This document shows positions 1-5,956 of a DNA stretch of 6,488 nucleotides, piece by piece. A program made the position numbers and the translations under genes. Every line of letters begins with the position of its first letter. Within the stretch, counting starts at the first letter, position 1. The stretch comes from CAZZEX01 sp964653285 (GTDB taxonomy: Bacteria; Chloroflexota; Anaerolineae; B4-G1): the NCBI GenBank assembly GCA_964653285.1, contig CAZZEX010000166.1, positions 1 to 6,488 of the forward strand. Reading direction: 5' to 3'. The notes below the pieces were generated by a model. The model was not told where the DNA came from. It made no database searches and saw nothing but the letters and a program-made list of their open reading frames with translations.

Positions 1-332
1 ATGGTGGCGAAGGACCACAGGTAGGCCCAATCCCGCTCGACCGGGTGCTCCGGCACGCCCACGTAGTACCAGTTTTGCATACGGACGTTGTACGCCTCAA
101 ACAGCAGCCAGCAGCCGCTGGAGATCCAGACCAGCATCAGCGCTTCCCGGGGCCGGTCGTGGATGAGCGAGTGGCCGCGCAAGCGCAGCGCCAGCGCATC
201 GGCGAAGAGGATGTAGCCGGTCCAGGCAATGGGGGTGAACCACTTGGAGACGAAGGGCTGCCGGGCGAAGAGGCAGATTTCGGCCCCGACCACAATGCCC
301 AACCCCAGCCATCCGTACCACTTGAGACGCAT
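1..332 (-). CDS. Membrane protein, N-terminal part (runs off the window)
   Basis: The minus strand is open from an ATG at 332-330 to the window edge, giving 110 complete codons with no stop. An AGGAGG ribosome binding site lies 7 bases upstream, which fixes the start. The translation begins MRLKWYGWLGLGIVVGAEIC and has three hydrophobic stretches rich in Trp and aromatic residues, at about residues 6-24, 32-50 and 64-82, so it is an integral inner-membrane protein. The stretch between the second and third segments (RLRGHSLIHDRPREA) is basic and probably cytoplasmic. It resembles uncharacterised multi-pass proteins that I associate with Chloroflexota, but no function is known to me. It lies 122 bases downstream of the DUF4132 gene on the same strand and has its own likely promoter in that gap. 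The C-terminus is outside the window. Confidence 0.8.
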   Translation of the reverse strand, partial: MRLKWYGWLGLGIVVGAEICLFARQPFVSKWFTPIAWTGYILFADALALRLRGHSLIHDRPREALMLVWISSGCWLLFEAYNVRMQNWYYVGVPEHPVERDWAYLWSFAT

Positions 333-338
333 CGTACA

Positions 339-344
339 CCTCCT
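339..344 (-). promoter_or_regulatory. Ribosome binding site of the membrane protein gene
   Basis: AGGAGG on the minus strand, 7 bases before the ATG at 332. It decides the start of a reading frame that has no stop within the window. The wider 11-mer AGGAGGTGTAC is repeated exactly in front of the SWIM gene start at 3994-4004. Confidence 0.75.
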
Positions 345-367
345 GAGCACCAGTCCCATTGAGGCAG

Positions 368-396
368 ATTGTAACCGAAAGGGGCGTTTCTCGCAA
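368..396 (-). promoter_or_regulatory. Probable sigma70-type promoter for the membrane protein gene
   Basis: On the minus strand TTGCGA (396-391) and TACAAT (373-368) are separated by exactly 17 bases. Each differs from the consensus hexamer by one or two bases. A transcript would start near position 360, leaving a leader of about 28 bases before the ATG at 332. No strong terminator is visible between the DUF4132 stop and this site, only a weak GGCT/AGCC hairpin without a T run, so read-through from the upstream gene is also possible. Confidence 0.4.
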
Positions 397-454
397 CAGG
401 GCTGTCAGCCTTAATCAGTCATCTCGGTCATTCAGTCACGCCACTCCTTTCTCT

Positions 455-3259
455 CTACTTCGCCTTCGCCGCAACCATGCTCAGATCTTTCAGCGTCTCA
501 CTGATGGCAAGTGGGGCAACCTCGCCCAGCGGCAGCCTGTTCTCGTGACGCGGATTGTACACTACCGGCGTGTAGATGCCGGATACGAAGAAGCAGCGTT
601 CCATTCTCTGATCCTTCTCTTCGGCTATTCCCCCAACCCAAACGCCAGGCTCGTACTGGACCACGGCGGTGACGTTGGCCCCGTAGAAGGGCCTGGAGTG
701 CTCGCAGAAATAGCCATGATCTTCGCCGATGCCACGCACCCAGCCCAGTCTCTCCAGCGTGCTGACCAGAGAAATCGCCGGCACTTTAACGTCGGCAAAG
801 CGCGTGATCTCTTGCGCTTCCAGTTCCTCGTCTTCCAGGTGGTAAATCTCGCGGCCCAGTTGTTGGAAGGGGGACACAATCTCGTAATCGCTCAACAACT
901 CACCCCAGGCCGCCTTCAACTCGTCCGACAGATGCAGCGGGTGAAGGATGCCGACTGCATCAATGCCGGCCAGCGAGCACTCTTCGTCTTCGACATCGGC
1001 GTAGGTCTGATCCTCGGTGACGCGGAAGGTGGCCACCAGTTGGCCAGAGGCGTCGTAGCCGCCCCACAGCAGCATACGCACCAGGTTGACCATCAACGGG
1101 TGGTGCACCAGCAGCATCTCGAACTCGTCCACCGACCAGCGCCGCCCGGTGACCATGACCTGCTCCAGCCGCAGCGCTTGAATCTGGGCCACCTGGCGCA
1201 CTTGCTTCTTCAGGAGTTTCCAATCGGCTATGGCCTGGCTGGCCAGGCTGGCATCGTCTTTGACGCCCGGTTTGGGCAGGTTGGCCCGCAGTTTCCCTTT
1301 TTCGTCACGCACCTTGGGCTTCATGTCCGGGCTGAGCACGAAGCGGAACTGGCGGGGGCCGAAGTCGAACACGCGGCTGCCCCGCTCGTCCAGGTCGCAA
1401 TCGGGCACGATGCGGTCCTCGAGCTCTTCGCGGGTCATGTTTCGGTTCCTGGCGATGGCTTCCATCGCTTCGCTCGCCTTGGCTTTGATACCCTTGAATC
1501 TCACCTTCTGCGCAATGGAGTTGATCTGCATCAGGGCCGTGTCGGTGCCGATGGCCCGCAAGCACTCCAGACCCAGCACGGCCCGCTTGTGCTGCCCTTC
1601 GCCTGGCCAGGCGCGGATGAATTGGGCCAGCCTGAGAGCCGAAGCGTCGGATCCGAACCATCCCACAGCAATTAAAGCCCACTTACCTTTAGAAGGCGCG
1701 CCTCCGTAAAGCCACTGTTCGAATACCTCCCAGGCAAAGGTATCGAGCGCGTCCCGGTTGGCATACGCTTTGAGGCTGGTGACCAGCGGGGGTGGAGGTT
1801 GATCAAGCGTGCCTTGTTGGAGGACGTACAACAGGCCAGCGACTTGCGTGTCATTCAGGCAATGCTTGCCCGCGGCAACAGGTGGCAAGACCGCCCGGTC
1901 CACCCAGGCCGGTTTCTTGGCTTTGTCAGAGGCCACCCTTTTTTCATCCGGCAGGGCTTCTCGCAGCCAGTCGGGCGTGGTGTCGTTGTCAAAGGGGACG
2001 TAGATCACCTCTTCCACGTCAAGTACTTTAGCCCGTACTTTGCCAGCCGCTCCCACCGGTGCCTGCTCCAGACAGGCGCGGATGAGCGCTTCATACCCCT
2101 GGCGCTTCATTCTCCTCAGAGAATTGAGGGCAGCGCCGGCGAGCCGGCCGCGCTCTGCTGCGACGGGTATCAGCCCGGCGATGGCGTGTTCTGGGTGGTC
2201 GTCGAGCCACCGGCGGGCAACCTGGGGAGCCCTGGACGACAGCATGAGGGCCAACGTTTGGGGTGCCGCTTCCGGGGCGTGGACAATGGTGAATGTTTCG
2301 AGCAGGCGCTCGGCATCCTGCCTGTTGGCTGCCGCCAGAATGGAGTCGCGGACCACGTCGAGGGCCGCGTACTGGGTGTGGGCCAGCCAGGCTCGGATAT
2401 AGGTTGACGAGTACAGGCGCAGTTTCAAGCGCCGCATTTCAGACTCCACCAACTCGGCACTGCCGAGGCCGAAAATGATCTCCTGGGGACGGTGGCGGGA
2501 GTAGTCCCAGTCTGTGCAGCGGCCGTAAAAGTCATCGGGCCAACTCCGCACCAGGGCGTGGGTCTCCTCGTGCATACCCAAGCCGGCCGCCAAATGAAAG
2601 CCGGCCGGGGATATAGCCCGATAATCTGTTGGCCACCGGGACGGATGCAGACTGGGGCGCAGCCGTGGGCGCAACCGCATGATCTCTGCCTGGGTCAGGT
2701 AGGGCAACACGTAAGCCCGAAAACCTACGGCGAGAGTGTCCATAAGACGATCACGTTCGTCCTCAGCCTTTTCTTTGAGGACGCGGGGGGCCCACTTCCT
2801 TGCTAATGCTTCGGTGATGGGAGCCAGAGGTATCTTGTCGTCATCTGCTATCAGGTCACAGAGTTCCTCGAGGTGGAGGAGATTGCTCACAGGCAGCATA
2901 ATCTCCGGCTTAATCAGCCGGAAGGCAACGGCCAGTCTGGCCCTGACCTTACCCAGCGTGACCCGACCGCCGAAAGATGGCCTGGCCAGTTCGTTTGTAA
3001 GTGATGTGCCACCGGTGGTCATGGCCGTAAACCAAAACCGAGCCTCTTTCAGTGAGAGCGATACGGCGATTTGGGCTGCGGGCCAACCCTTGCTTTTGAC
3101 CTTTGCCAGACGAGCCAAGGCCTCCTCCCTGTTAAAGGGCCTGGGTTCCGGTCGCGCCAGTGGCGTGCGCTCGCGGTAGGTCACCCAGAGCCAATCTTCG
3201 GGGTTCAGGTCTATGGATCTCGGCGGCACGCCCTTAGTGAGATTTGACACATTCATCAT
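455..3259 (-). CDS. DUF4132 domain protein (MolR/YehI-like)
   Basis: A 934-residue soluble protein with no signal peptide or membrane segment. The first ~590 residues are helix-rich and repeat-like, with many Ala/Leu/Arg pairs, as expected for a HEAT-like scaffold. Around residues 590-625 is the stretch KAKASEAMEAIARNRNMTRE followed by ELEDRIVPDCDLDERGS, which matches the ELxDRxVPxxGLDxxG signature I know from the family. The DUF4132 domain proper follows at about residues 640-825 (ADWKLLKKQVRQVAQIQALRLEQ, then RRWSVDEFEML and LLWGGYD, ending near YHLEDEE), with a ~110-residue tail. E. coli relatives (YehI and MolR) are of similar or larger size; their biochemical role is unsettled, so no reaction is assigned. 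The frame can be extended to a GTG at 3274, but AAGGAG lies inside that extension, so translation starts at the ATG at 3259 or the one directly after it (3256). The gene is intact. Its upstream region is repeat-rich and I could not identify a promoter. Confidence 0.88.
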   Translation of the reverse strand: MMNVSNLTKGVPPRSIDLNPEDWLWVTYRERTPLARPEPRPFNREEALARLAKVKSKGWPAAQIAVSLSLKEARFWFTAMTTGGTSLTNELARPSFGGRVTLGKVRARLAVAFRLIKPEIMLPVSNLLHLEELCDLIADDDKIPLAPITEALARKWAPRVLKEKAEDERDRLMDTLAVGFRAYVLPYLTQAEIMRLRPRLRPSLHPSRWPTDYRAISPAGFHLAAGLGMHEETHALVRSWPDDFYGRCTDWDYSRHRPQEIIFGLGSAELVESEMRRLKLRLYSSTYIRAWLAHTQYAALDVVRDSILAAANRQDAERLLETFTIVHAPEAAPQTLALMLSSRAPQVARRWLDDHPEHAIAGLIPVAAERGRLAGAALNSLRRMKRQGYEALIRACLEQAPVGAAGKVRAKVLDVEEVIYVPFDNDTTPDWLREALPDEKRVASDKAKKPAWVDRAVLPPVAAGKHCLNDTQVAGLLYVLQQGTLDQPPPPLVTSLKAYANRDALDTFAWEVFEQWLYGGAPSKGKWALIAVGWFGSDASALRLAQFIRAWPGEGQHKRAVLGLECLRAIGTDTALMQINSIAQKVRFKGIKAKASEAMEAIARNRNMTREELEDRIVPDCDLDERGSRVFDFGPRQFRFVLSPDMKPKVRDEKGKLRANLPKPGVKDDASLASQAIADWKLLKKQVRQVAQIQALRLEQVMVTGRRWSVDEFEMLLVHHPLMVNLVRMLLWGGYDASGQLVATFRVTEDQTYADVEDEECSLAGIDAVGILHPLHLSDELKAAWGELLSDYEIVSPFQQLGREIYHLEDEELEAQEITRFADVKVPAISLVSTLERLGWVRGIGEDHGYFCEHSRPFYGANVTAVVQYEPGVWVGGIAEEKDQRMERCFFVSGIYTPVVYNPRHENRLPLGEVAPLAISETLKDLSMVAAKAK

Positions 3260-3263
3260 GTTG

Positions 3264-3269
3264 CTCCTT
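3264..3269 (-). promoter_or_regulatory. Ribosome binding site deciding the DUF4132 start
   Basis: AAGGAG on the minus strand, 4 bases before the ATG at 3259 and 7 bases before the second ATG at 3256. Because it falls within the GTG-started extension (3274), it argues against that longer start. The spacing slightly favours the second ATG. Confidence 0.7.
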
Positions 3270-3299
3270 TCCACTACTGCCTATAGCAAGATATGGAAT

Positions 3300-3347
3300 C
3301 GTAGTGGCGACTTCAGTCGCTCTAGCCTTACCTGGAAGGCCACTACG
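3300..3347. repeat. REP-like inverted repeat with inner hairpin
   Basis: CGTAGTGGC (3300-3308) is matched exactly in inverted form by GCCACTACG (3339-3347). Inside lies a second perfect hairpin, GCGAC-TTCA-GTCGC (3307-3320). A further CCACTAC at 3271-3277 can pair with GTAGTGG at 3301-3307. The form resembles short palindromic intergenic repeats seen in many copies in some bacterial genomes, but its copy number cannot be known from this window. It lies directly upstream of the DUF4132 gene. Confidence 0.5.
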
Positions 3348-3445
3348 CCGACCGCGTCATTGCCTTCCGCCAACGGTTGGCCCACGTGGGGCTCGACCGT
3401 GTGCTGATCGTCCTCCTCGACATCGGCAAGAATGTCCATTTCTAC
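3332..3445 (+). pseudogene. N-terminal scrap of an IS110-type transposase
   Basis: The plus-strand frame from 3332 reads LEGHYADRVIAFRQRLAHVG followed by LDRVLIVLLDIGKNVHFY. The pattern of a short lead-in, then a hydrophobic strand ending in LDIGKNVH, is that of the start of the DEDD catalytic domain of IS110-family transposases, where the Asp of (L/V)D(I/V)(G/S)K is the first catalytic residue. A TAG at 3323-3325 closes the frame just upstream, and resemblance ends at the TTTCTAC that also forms the 3' end of the CRISPR repeat. Only ~35 of the usual 300-400 residues remain, so it is a dead fragment. The assignment rests on a short motif. Confidence 0.4.
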
Positions 3446-3481
3446 CATCAGGTGCGATCAGGTGCGTCGCGCCTACAATGG

Positions 3482-3518
3482 ATTTCAGTGCCCGTGTGGG
3501 CTCTGGGGTCTTTTCTAC
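3482..3518. CRISPR. Isolated CRISPR repeat with traces of a mini-array
   Basis: This 37-nt stretch equals the repeat of the array at 5957-6434 except for its first base (A instead of G). To its left, after exactly 36 bases, is TTTCTAC (3439-3445), identical to the last seven bases of the repeat. To its right, after 40 bases, is GTTTGAGTGCC (3559-3569), matching the first eleven bases of the repeat with one change. Both gaps are spacer-sized, so 3439-3569 may be two spacers and three repeats, the outer two truncated. The full repeat is certain. The flanking traces are short and could be chance; the right one also overlaps a small palindrome (GAGTGCCGGACTC). Confidence 0.75.
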
Positions 3519-3573
3519 CAGAATGTTTGTCAAGTGTGGGTCTTTGGGAATTCCCGTGGTTTGAGTGCCGGAC

Positions 3574-3621
3574 TCCCCAACTCGTTGGGGATGCGGTGCG
3601 AGGAACCCGAACAAGTTCGGG
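3574..3621. repeat. Pair of short perfect hairpins
   Basis: The first hairpin is TCCCCAAC-TC-GTTGGGGA (3574-3591). The second is CCCGAAC-AA-GTTCGGG (3606-3621). Both share the plan of a C-rich arm, AAC, two bases, GTT and a G-rich arm. They lie 38-85 bases downstream of the SWIM gene stop and could help end its transcript, but neither is followed by a T run, so intrinsic termination is doubtful. They may be another intergenic palindromic repeat family. Between 3260 and 3658 I see no intact gene. Confidence 0.55.
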
Positions 3622-3658
3622 CCTCCAGTGCGCCCGCCACGGCAGTTCCCAGAGAGCC

Positions 3659-3991
3659 TCAAGTGTAATACCACCCGATATTCCTCTGAATACGGGCGGC
3701 CCAGATATGCTCGCACCGGATCTGCCCCTCGTAGACGGGCAGCCCCCGGATCTTGTCGAGGGTGCCCTTCTTGCGGGCCCAGAACAGGGTGTTCTGGACC
3801 ATTTTGAAGTCTTCGCAGTCGCACTCTGCGGAGACTTTGCCCTGGAGCTTCACTGTGTGGATCAGGCCAGGGCGGCTCTGGGATTGGACCTCGTAGACCT
3901 GGGTGCCGTCGTCCTCGCGGCCGACGAGCTTTACCCCGCCGGCCTCGAAGATGACAACGCCGCGTTGCCGTCTTGCTGTATTCGAGTTCAC
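3659..3991 (-). CDS. Small SWIM zinc-finger protein
   Basis: A 110-residue protein translated from GTG at 3991. An AGGAGG lies 7 bases upstream (4004-3999), so the longer frame reaching back to 4195 is not used; that extension would be translated GGAACC repeat DNA. After a basic start (MNSNTARRQR) there is a beta-rich part (GVVIFEAGGVKLVG, then QVYEVQSQSRPGLIHTVKL) and then the SWIM signature C-x-C-x(33)-C-x-H: Cys57 and Cys59 in AECDCEDF, Cys93 and His95 in RCEHIWAA. SWIM domains bind one zinc and contact DNA or protein. The gap between the metal pairs is longer than in the tightest examples. Stand-alone or N-terminal SWIM modules are often found with transposases, and here a transposase is encoded divergently 281 bases away. 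Any promoter would lie within the neighbouring mobile element (from 4012), since only 7 bases separate the ribosome binding site from its end. Function unknown. Confidence 0.72.
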   Translation of the reverse strand: MNSNTARRQRGVVIFEAGGVKLVGREDDGTQVYEVQSQSRPGLIHTVKLQGKVSAECDCEDFKMVQNTLFWARKKGTLDKIRGLPVYEGQIRCEHIWAARIQRNIGWYYT

Positions 3992-3998
3992 TTGTACA

Positions 3999-4004
3999 CC
4001 TCCT
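3999..4004 (-). promoter_or_regulatory. Ribosome binding site deciding the SWIM start
   Basis: AGGAGG on the minus strand, 7 bases before the GTG at 3991. It marks the start used and rejects the longer frame. The surrounding 11-mer AGGAGGTGTAC is identical to that before the gene at 332. TTGTACACCTC here (3992-4002) also recurs at the right end of the insertion sequence (5782-5792). Confidence 0.7.
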
Positions 4005-4025
4005 ATTCTAGAGGGAAGGACAGCA

Positions 4026-4068
4026 GTTCCGCTTTTCGGAACCACCTCGGAACCACCTCGGAACCACC
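4026..4068. repeat. Hairpin plus three 11-bp iterons (left block)
   Basis: GTTCCG-CTTTT-CGGAAC forms a hairpin at 4026-4042, and its right arm starts a perfect tandem array of three TCGGAACCACC units (4036-4046, 4047-4057, 4058-4068). The 11-bp period is close to one helical turn, so the GGAACC faces line up on one side of the DNA, as expected for cooperative protein binding. The block lies 35-77 bases upstream of the SWIM start on that gene's strand. Confidence 0.8.
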
Positions 4069-4088
4069 CCTGAATAGCGATATTTCCG

Positions 4089-4118
4089 AGCGGAACCAGG
4101 TCATGACCTGGTTCCGCT
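4089..4118. repeat. Perfect 30-bp palindrome
   Basis: AGCGGAACCAGGTCA (4089-4103) is followed immediately by its exact reverse complement (4104-4118), with no loop. The outer arms AGCGGAACC/GGTTCCGCT are the same as those of the palindrome at 5794-5823. It could be a dimeric protein site, such as an operator or transposase site, or a cruciform. A further inverted pair, CGCAACCA (4129-4136) and TGGTTGCG (4181-4188), lies between it and the transposase gene; I see nothing else in 4119-4234. Confidence 0.85.
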
Positions 4119-4260
4119 TTGTTGAAAACGCAACCACTGTCGCCGCTTCGACTGCGCAGAAACGGAACCACCCTGCAAGCTGGTTGCGCTTGCATTGAGG
4201 TTCGTCAGGTTTCCTCCTTCAGGCCAGAATAGGCGGTGTACAACGCCAATTCCAATCTAA

Positions 4261-4266
4261 AAGGAG
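4261..4266 (+). promoter_or_regulatory. Ribosome binding site of the transposase
   Basis: AAGGAG with 6 bases to the ATG at 4273, supporting that start. No convincing promoter hexamers were found between the IS end and this site. Confidence 0.65.
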
Positions 4267-4272
4267 AAAACC

Positions 4273-5766
4273 ATGACGAACATTCCAATTGTATCACGTT
4301 TGACCCCCTTGAAACAGGTGTTTACCTGGGGTTGGCAGGTCATCACGCGCCGTCACTGGCGCCGCAGACGCCCCCATCTACACCAGTTGGCCCACAATCT
4401 CGGCCTCCTGTCGCGCTTTGTGCGCGAATCCCCTGTCGCTATGCGGTACCTGCACTTGCTGGAGCCGCTGGATTGGGGCCGCTTCCCTGAACGCGACCTG
4501 GAGACCGACTGGGGGACAGCGGCTGTACCATACGCCTCCTTTGCAGCCGCTTGCCTGGTCAAGTTGGATCAGCAGCTTGTCTATATGTCCCATTTGCACC
4601 AGTATCTGATCGAGCACCCTGCGCTGGTGTGGGTTTTGGGGTTTCCAGTCGTTCCTTCCCTCAACTATCCCTGGGGCTTCGATGTCCAGGCCAGTCTGCC
4701 CACACCCCGACACTTCAACCGGATGCTGCGCTCACTTCCCAACGTCAAGTTACAGTACCTGCTCGACGAAACTGTGCGTCTCCTCCAAACCGAGTTGGAT
4801 GCCGAAGTAGACGATTTTGGTCAGAGCATCTCGTTGGACACAAAACACATCCTCGCCTGGGTCAGGGGAAACAACCACAAAGACTATGTCCAGGATCGCT
4901 ACGACAAAGAGAAGCAGCCCTCTGGTGACCCCGATTGTCGTCTGGGTTGCAAGCGCCGCCGCAACCAGCGTGCTTCTTCCAAGGAACCACCTCCCACTCC
5001 CAAGAGCAACCCTCTCCCACCCAAGGTATCCGTCGGCGAATTCTATTGGGGCTACGCCTCCGGCGTCGTTGCTACCAAGGTCCCCGACTGGGGCGAGTTC
5101 GTCTTGGCCGAATTGACACTGCCCTTTGATCGGCCCGACGTCGCCTACTTCCACCCGCTGATGACGGAAACCGAGTGCCGCCTCGGTTTCCGTCCCCGAT
5201 ACGGTGCTTTTGACGCCGCCTTCGATGCGTTTTACGTCTACGAGCACTTTCACCGCGACGATTTAGCGCTTGAGGCGGCTTTTGCAGCGGTCCCTCTGTC
5301 CAAACGAGGCGGAAAGCACCGTCAATTCGATGCCCAGGGCCTGCCTCTGTGCGAAGCAGGACTGGCGATGCCCCTCCGACACACCTACACTTGTCGTACC
5401 ACCCTCTTCGAGCACCAGCGGGGTCGTTACGTCTGTCCCTTGCGCTTCCCTGAAGTCACGGCCAGCGTCTGCCCTGTTGGTCACAAGAACTGGGCCAAAG
5501 GCGGCTGTACGACCACTCTCGCCACCAGCATCGGCGCTCGCATCCGGCATCAGATCGACCGTGACAGTGCCCTCTTCAAGGAAATCTACAAGCAGCGCAC
5601 TGCCACTGAGCGCATCAACTCCCAGGCCAAAGAATTGGGTATTGAGCGCCCCAGATTGCGCAATGGTCGGGCCGTCGCCAATCAAAACACCCTCATCTAC
5701 GTTTTGATCAATCTCCGTGCCTTGCACCGAGTGCGACAGAAAAAGGCCGAACGACAATCTGACTAG
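4273..5766 (+). CDS. DDE transposase, IS4/IS5/IS1182-like superfamily
   Basis: A complete 497-residue transposase that would cut and rejoin the IS ends using an RNase H-like DDE site. The first Asp is probably Asp189 in SISLDTKHI. The second is probably Asp314 or Asp318 in the strand GAFDAAFDAFYV. The Glu is Glu446, within an exact Y-x2-R-x3-E-x6-K signature (Tyr439, Arg442, Glu446, Lys453; sequence YKQRTATERINSQAK), diagnostic of the IS4-like group. The N-terminal ~180 residues are helical and basic (RRHWRRRRP near 27-34), as expected for the end-binding part. Residues ~205-250 form a Pro/Lys/Arg-rich, probably loose insertion. Between the second Asp and the Glu, Cys360, 374, 388, 400 and 412 with His403 suggest a metal-binding insertion. 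No frameshift or lost motif is seen, so it may be active. The exact IS family is not assigned. Confidence 0.88.
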   Translation: MTNIPIVSRLTPLKQVFTWGWQVITRRHWRRRRPHLHQLAHNLGLLSRFVRESPVAMRYLHLLEPLDWGRFPERDLETDWGTAAVPYASFAAACLVKLDQQLVYMSHLHQYLIEHPALVWVLGFPVVPSLNYPWGFDVQASLPTPRHFNRMLRSLPNVKLQYLLDETVRLLQTELDAEVDDFGQSISLDTKHILAWVRGNNHKDYVQDRYDKEKQPSGDPDCRLGCKRRRNQRASSKEPPPTPKSNPLPPKVSVGEFYWGYASGVVATKVPDWGEFVLAELTLPFDRPDVAYFHPLMTETECRLGFRPRYGAFDAAFDAFYVYEHFHRDDLALEAAFAAVPLSKRGGKHRQFDAQGLPLCEAGLAMPLRHTYTCRTTLFEHQRGRYVCPLRFPEVTASVCPVGHKNWAKGGCTTTLATSIGARIRHQIDRDSALFKEIYKQRTATERINSQAKELGIERPRLRNGRAVANQNTLIYVLINLRALHRVRQKKAERQSD

Positions 5767-5793
5767 TGTAAACGTACGGCGTTGTACACCTCT

Positions 5794-5823
5794 CGCCCAG
5801 CGGAACCCCGGTTCCGCTGGGCG
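5794..5823. repeat. Large GGAACC inverted repeat
   Basis: CGCCCAGCGGAACC (5794-5807) pairs exactly with GGTTCCGCTGGGCG (5810-5823) around a 2-base centre. The inner arms AGCGGAACC/GGTTCCGCT match those of the palindrome at 4089-4118 on the other side of the transposase. It starts 3 bases outside the right IS end and 28 bases after the transposase stop. As RNA it would be a strong stem, but no T run follows. Confidence 0.8.
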
Positions 5824-5831
5824 GCACCAGT

Positions 5832-5938
5832 TCGGAACCACCTCGGAACACCACTGCTGTCTAGTATTACCTCGTCTCAACCTGGTTCCGCTTTTCGGAA
5901 TCACCTCGGAACAACCTCGGAACAACCTCGGAACCAGC
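5832..5938. repeat. GGAACC iterons in two clusters (right block)
   Basis: The first cluster is TCGGAACCACC and the variant TCGGAACACCA (5832-5853). After about 30 bases comes a hairpin (GTTCCG-CTTTT-CGGAAT, 5885-5901) that runs into four tandem 11-bp units at 5895-5938: TCGGAATCACC, TCGGAACAACC twice, and TCGGAACCAGC. The second cluster parallels the left block at 4026-4068 in the same orientation. The right-hand copies are more diverged from TCGGAACCACC than the left-hand ones. No gene is seen between 5767 and 6488. Confidence 0.75.
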
Positions 5939-5956
5939 TAAACCTTGTCCTTCCCT

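Larger units (their letters stand above)
4235..5790 (+). mobile_element. Insertion sequence of about 1.56 kb
   Basis: GGTGTACAACGCC at 4235-4247 is matched exactly in inverted form by GGCGTTGTACACC at 5778-5790. These 13-bp ends enclose a single transposase gene with only 25 and 11 bases between it and the ends, the compact layout of an IS. The match stops sharply at the outer edge on both sides, which supports the boundaries. No target-site duplication is visible in the flanks (AGGC on the left, TCTC on the right). It lies inside the GGAACC repeat region. Confidence 0.65.
4012..5956. mobile_element. Outer mobile element with GGAACC iterons (carries an inner IS)
   Basis: AGGGAAGGACA at 4012-4022 is exactly inverted at 5946-5956 (TGTCCTTCCCT); with one flanking base the arms are 12 bp. 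Just inside each end is the same 43-base block in direct orientation (4026-4068 and 5885-5927, 40 of 43 identical), consisting of a hairpin and 11-bp iterons. Large GGAACC palindromes lie further in (4089-4118 and 5794-5823). The simplest reading is a small, possibly non-autonomous element of about 390 bp (4012-4234 plus 5791-5956) into which the insertion sequence at 4235-5790 has jumped. The alternative is one element whose own transposase is the one inside. On the right the element abuts a CRISPR repeat exactly; on the left it abuts the SWIM ribosome binding site. The two flanks share no target duplication, so the left end may be rearranged or misplaced. Confidence 0.45.

Noticed and set aside
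359..1675. Long plus-strand open frame (438 codons)
   Set aside because: It is antisense to the well-supported DUF4132 gene, starts without a ribosome binding site, and its His/Gln-rich translation has no recognisable domain; a product of GC-rich codon use on the other strand.
4122..4150. TTGAAA as a -35 box for the transposase
   Set aside because: No acceptable -10 hexamer follows at 16-18 bases, and the position is over 120 bases from the start.
3992..4195. Upstream extension of the SWIM gene to 178 codons
   Set aside because: The extra N-terminus (for example WFRGGSEVVPKSG) is translated GGAACC repeat, and AGGAGG is correctly placed before the GTG at 3991.
3377..4198. Plus-strand open frame of 273 codons
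   Set aside because: It runs through the CRISPR repeat, hairpins, the antisense of the SWIM gene and the GGAACC iterons. Only its first ~20 residues resemble anything, and those are reported as an IS110 fragment.
5263..5925. Minus-strand open frame of 220 codons
   Set aside because: It begins in the iteron DNA and runs antisense to the 3' half of the intact transposase gene, without a ribosome binding site or domain.
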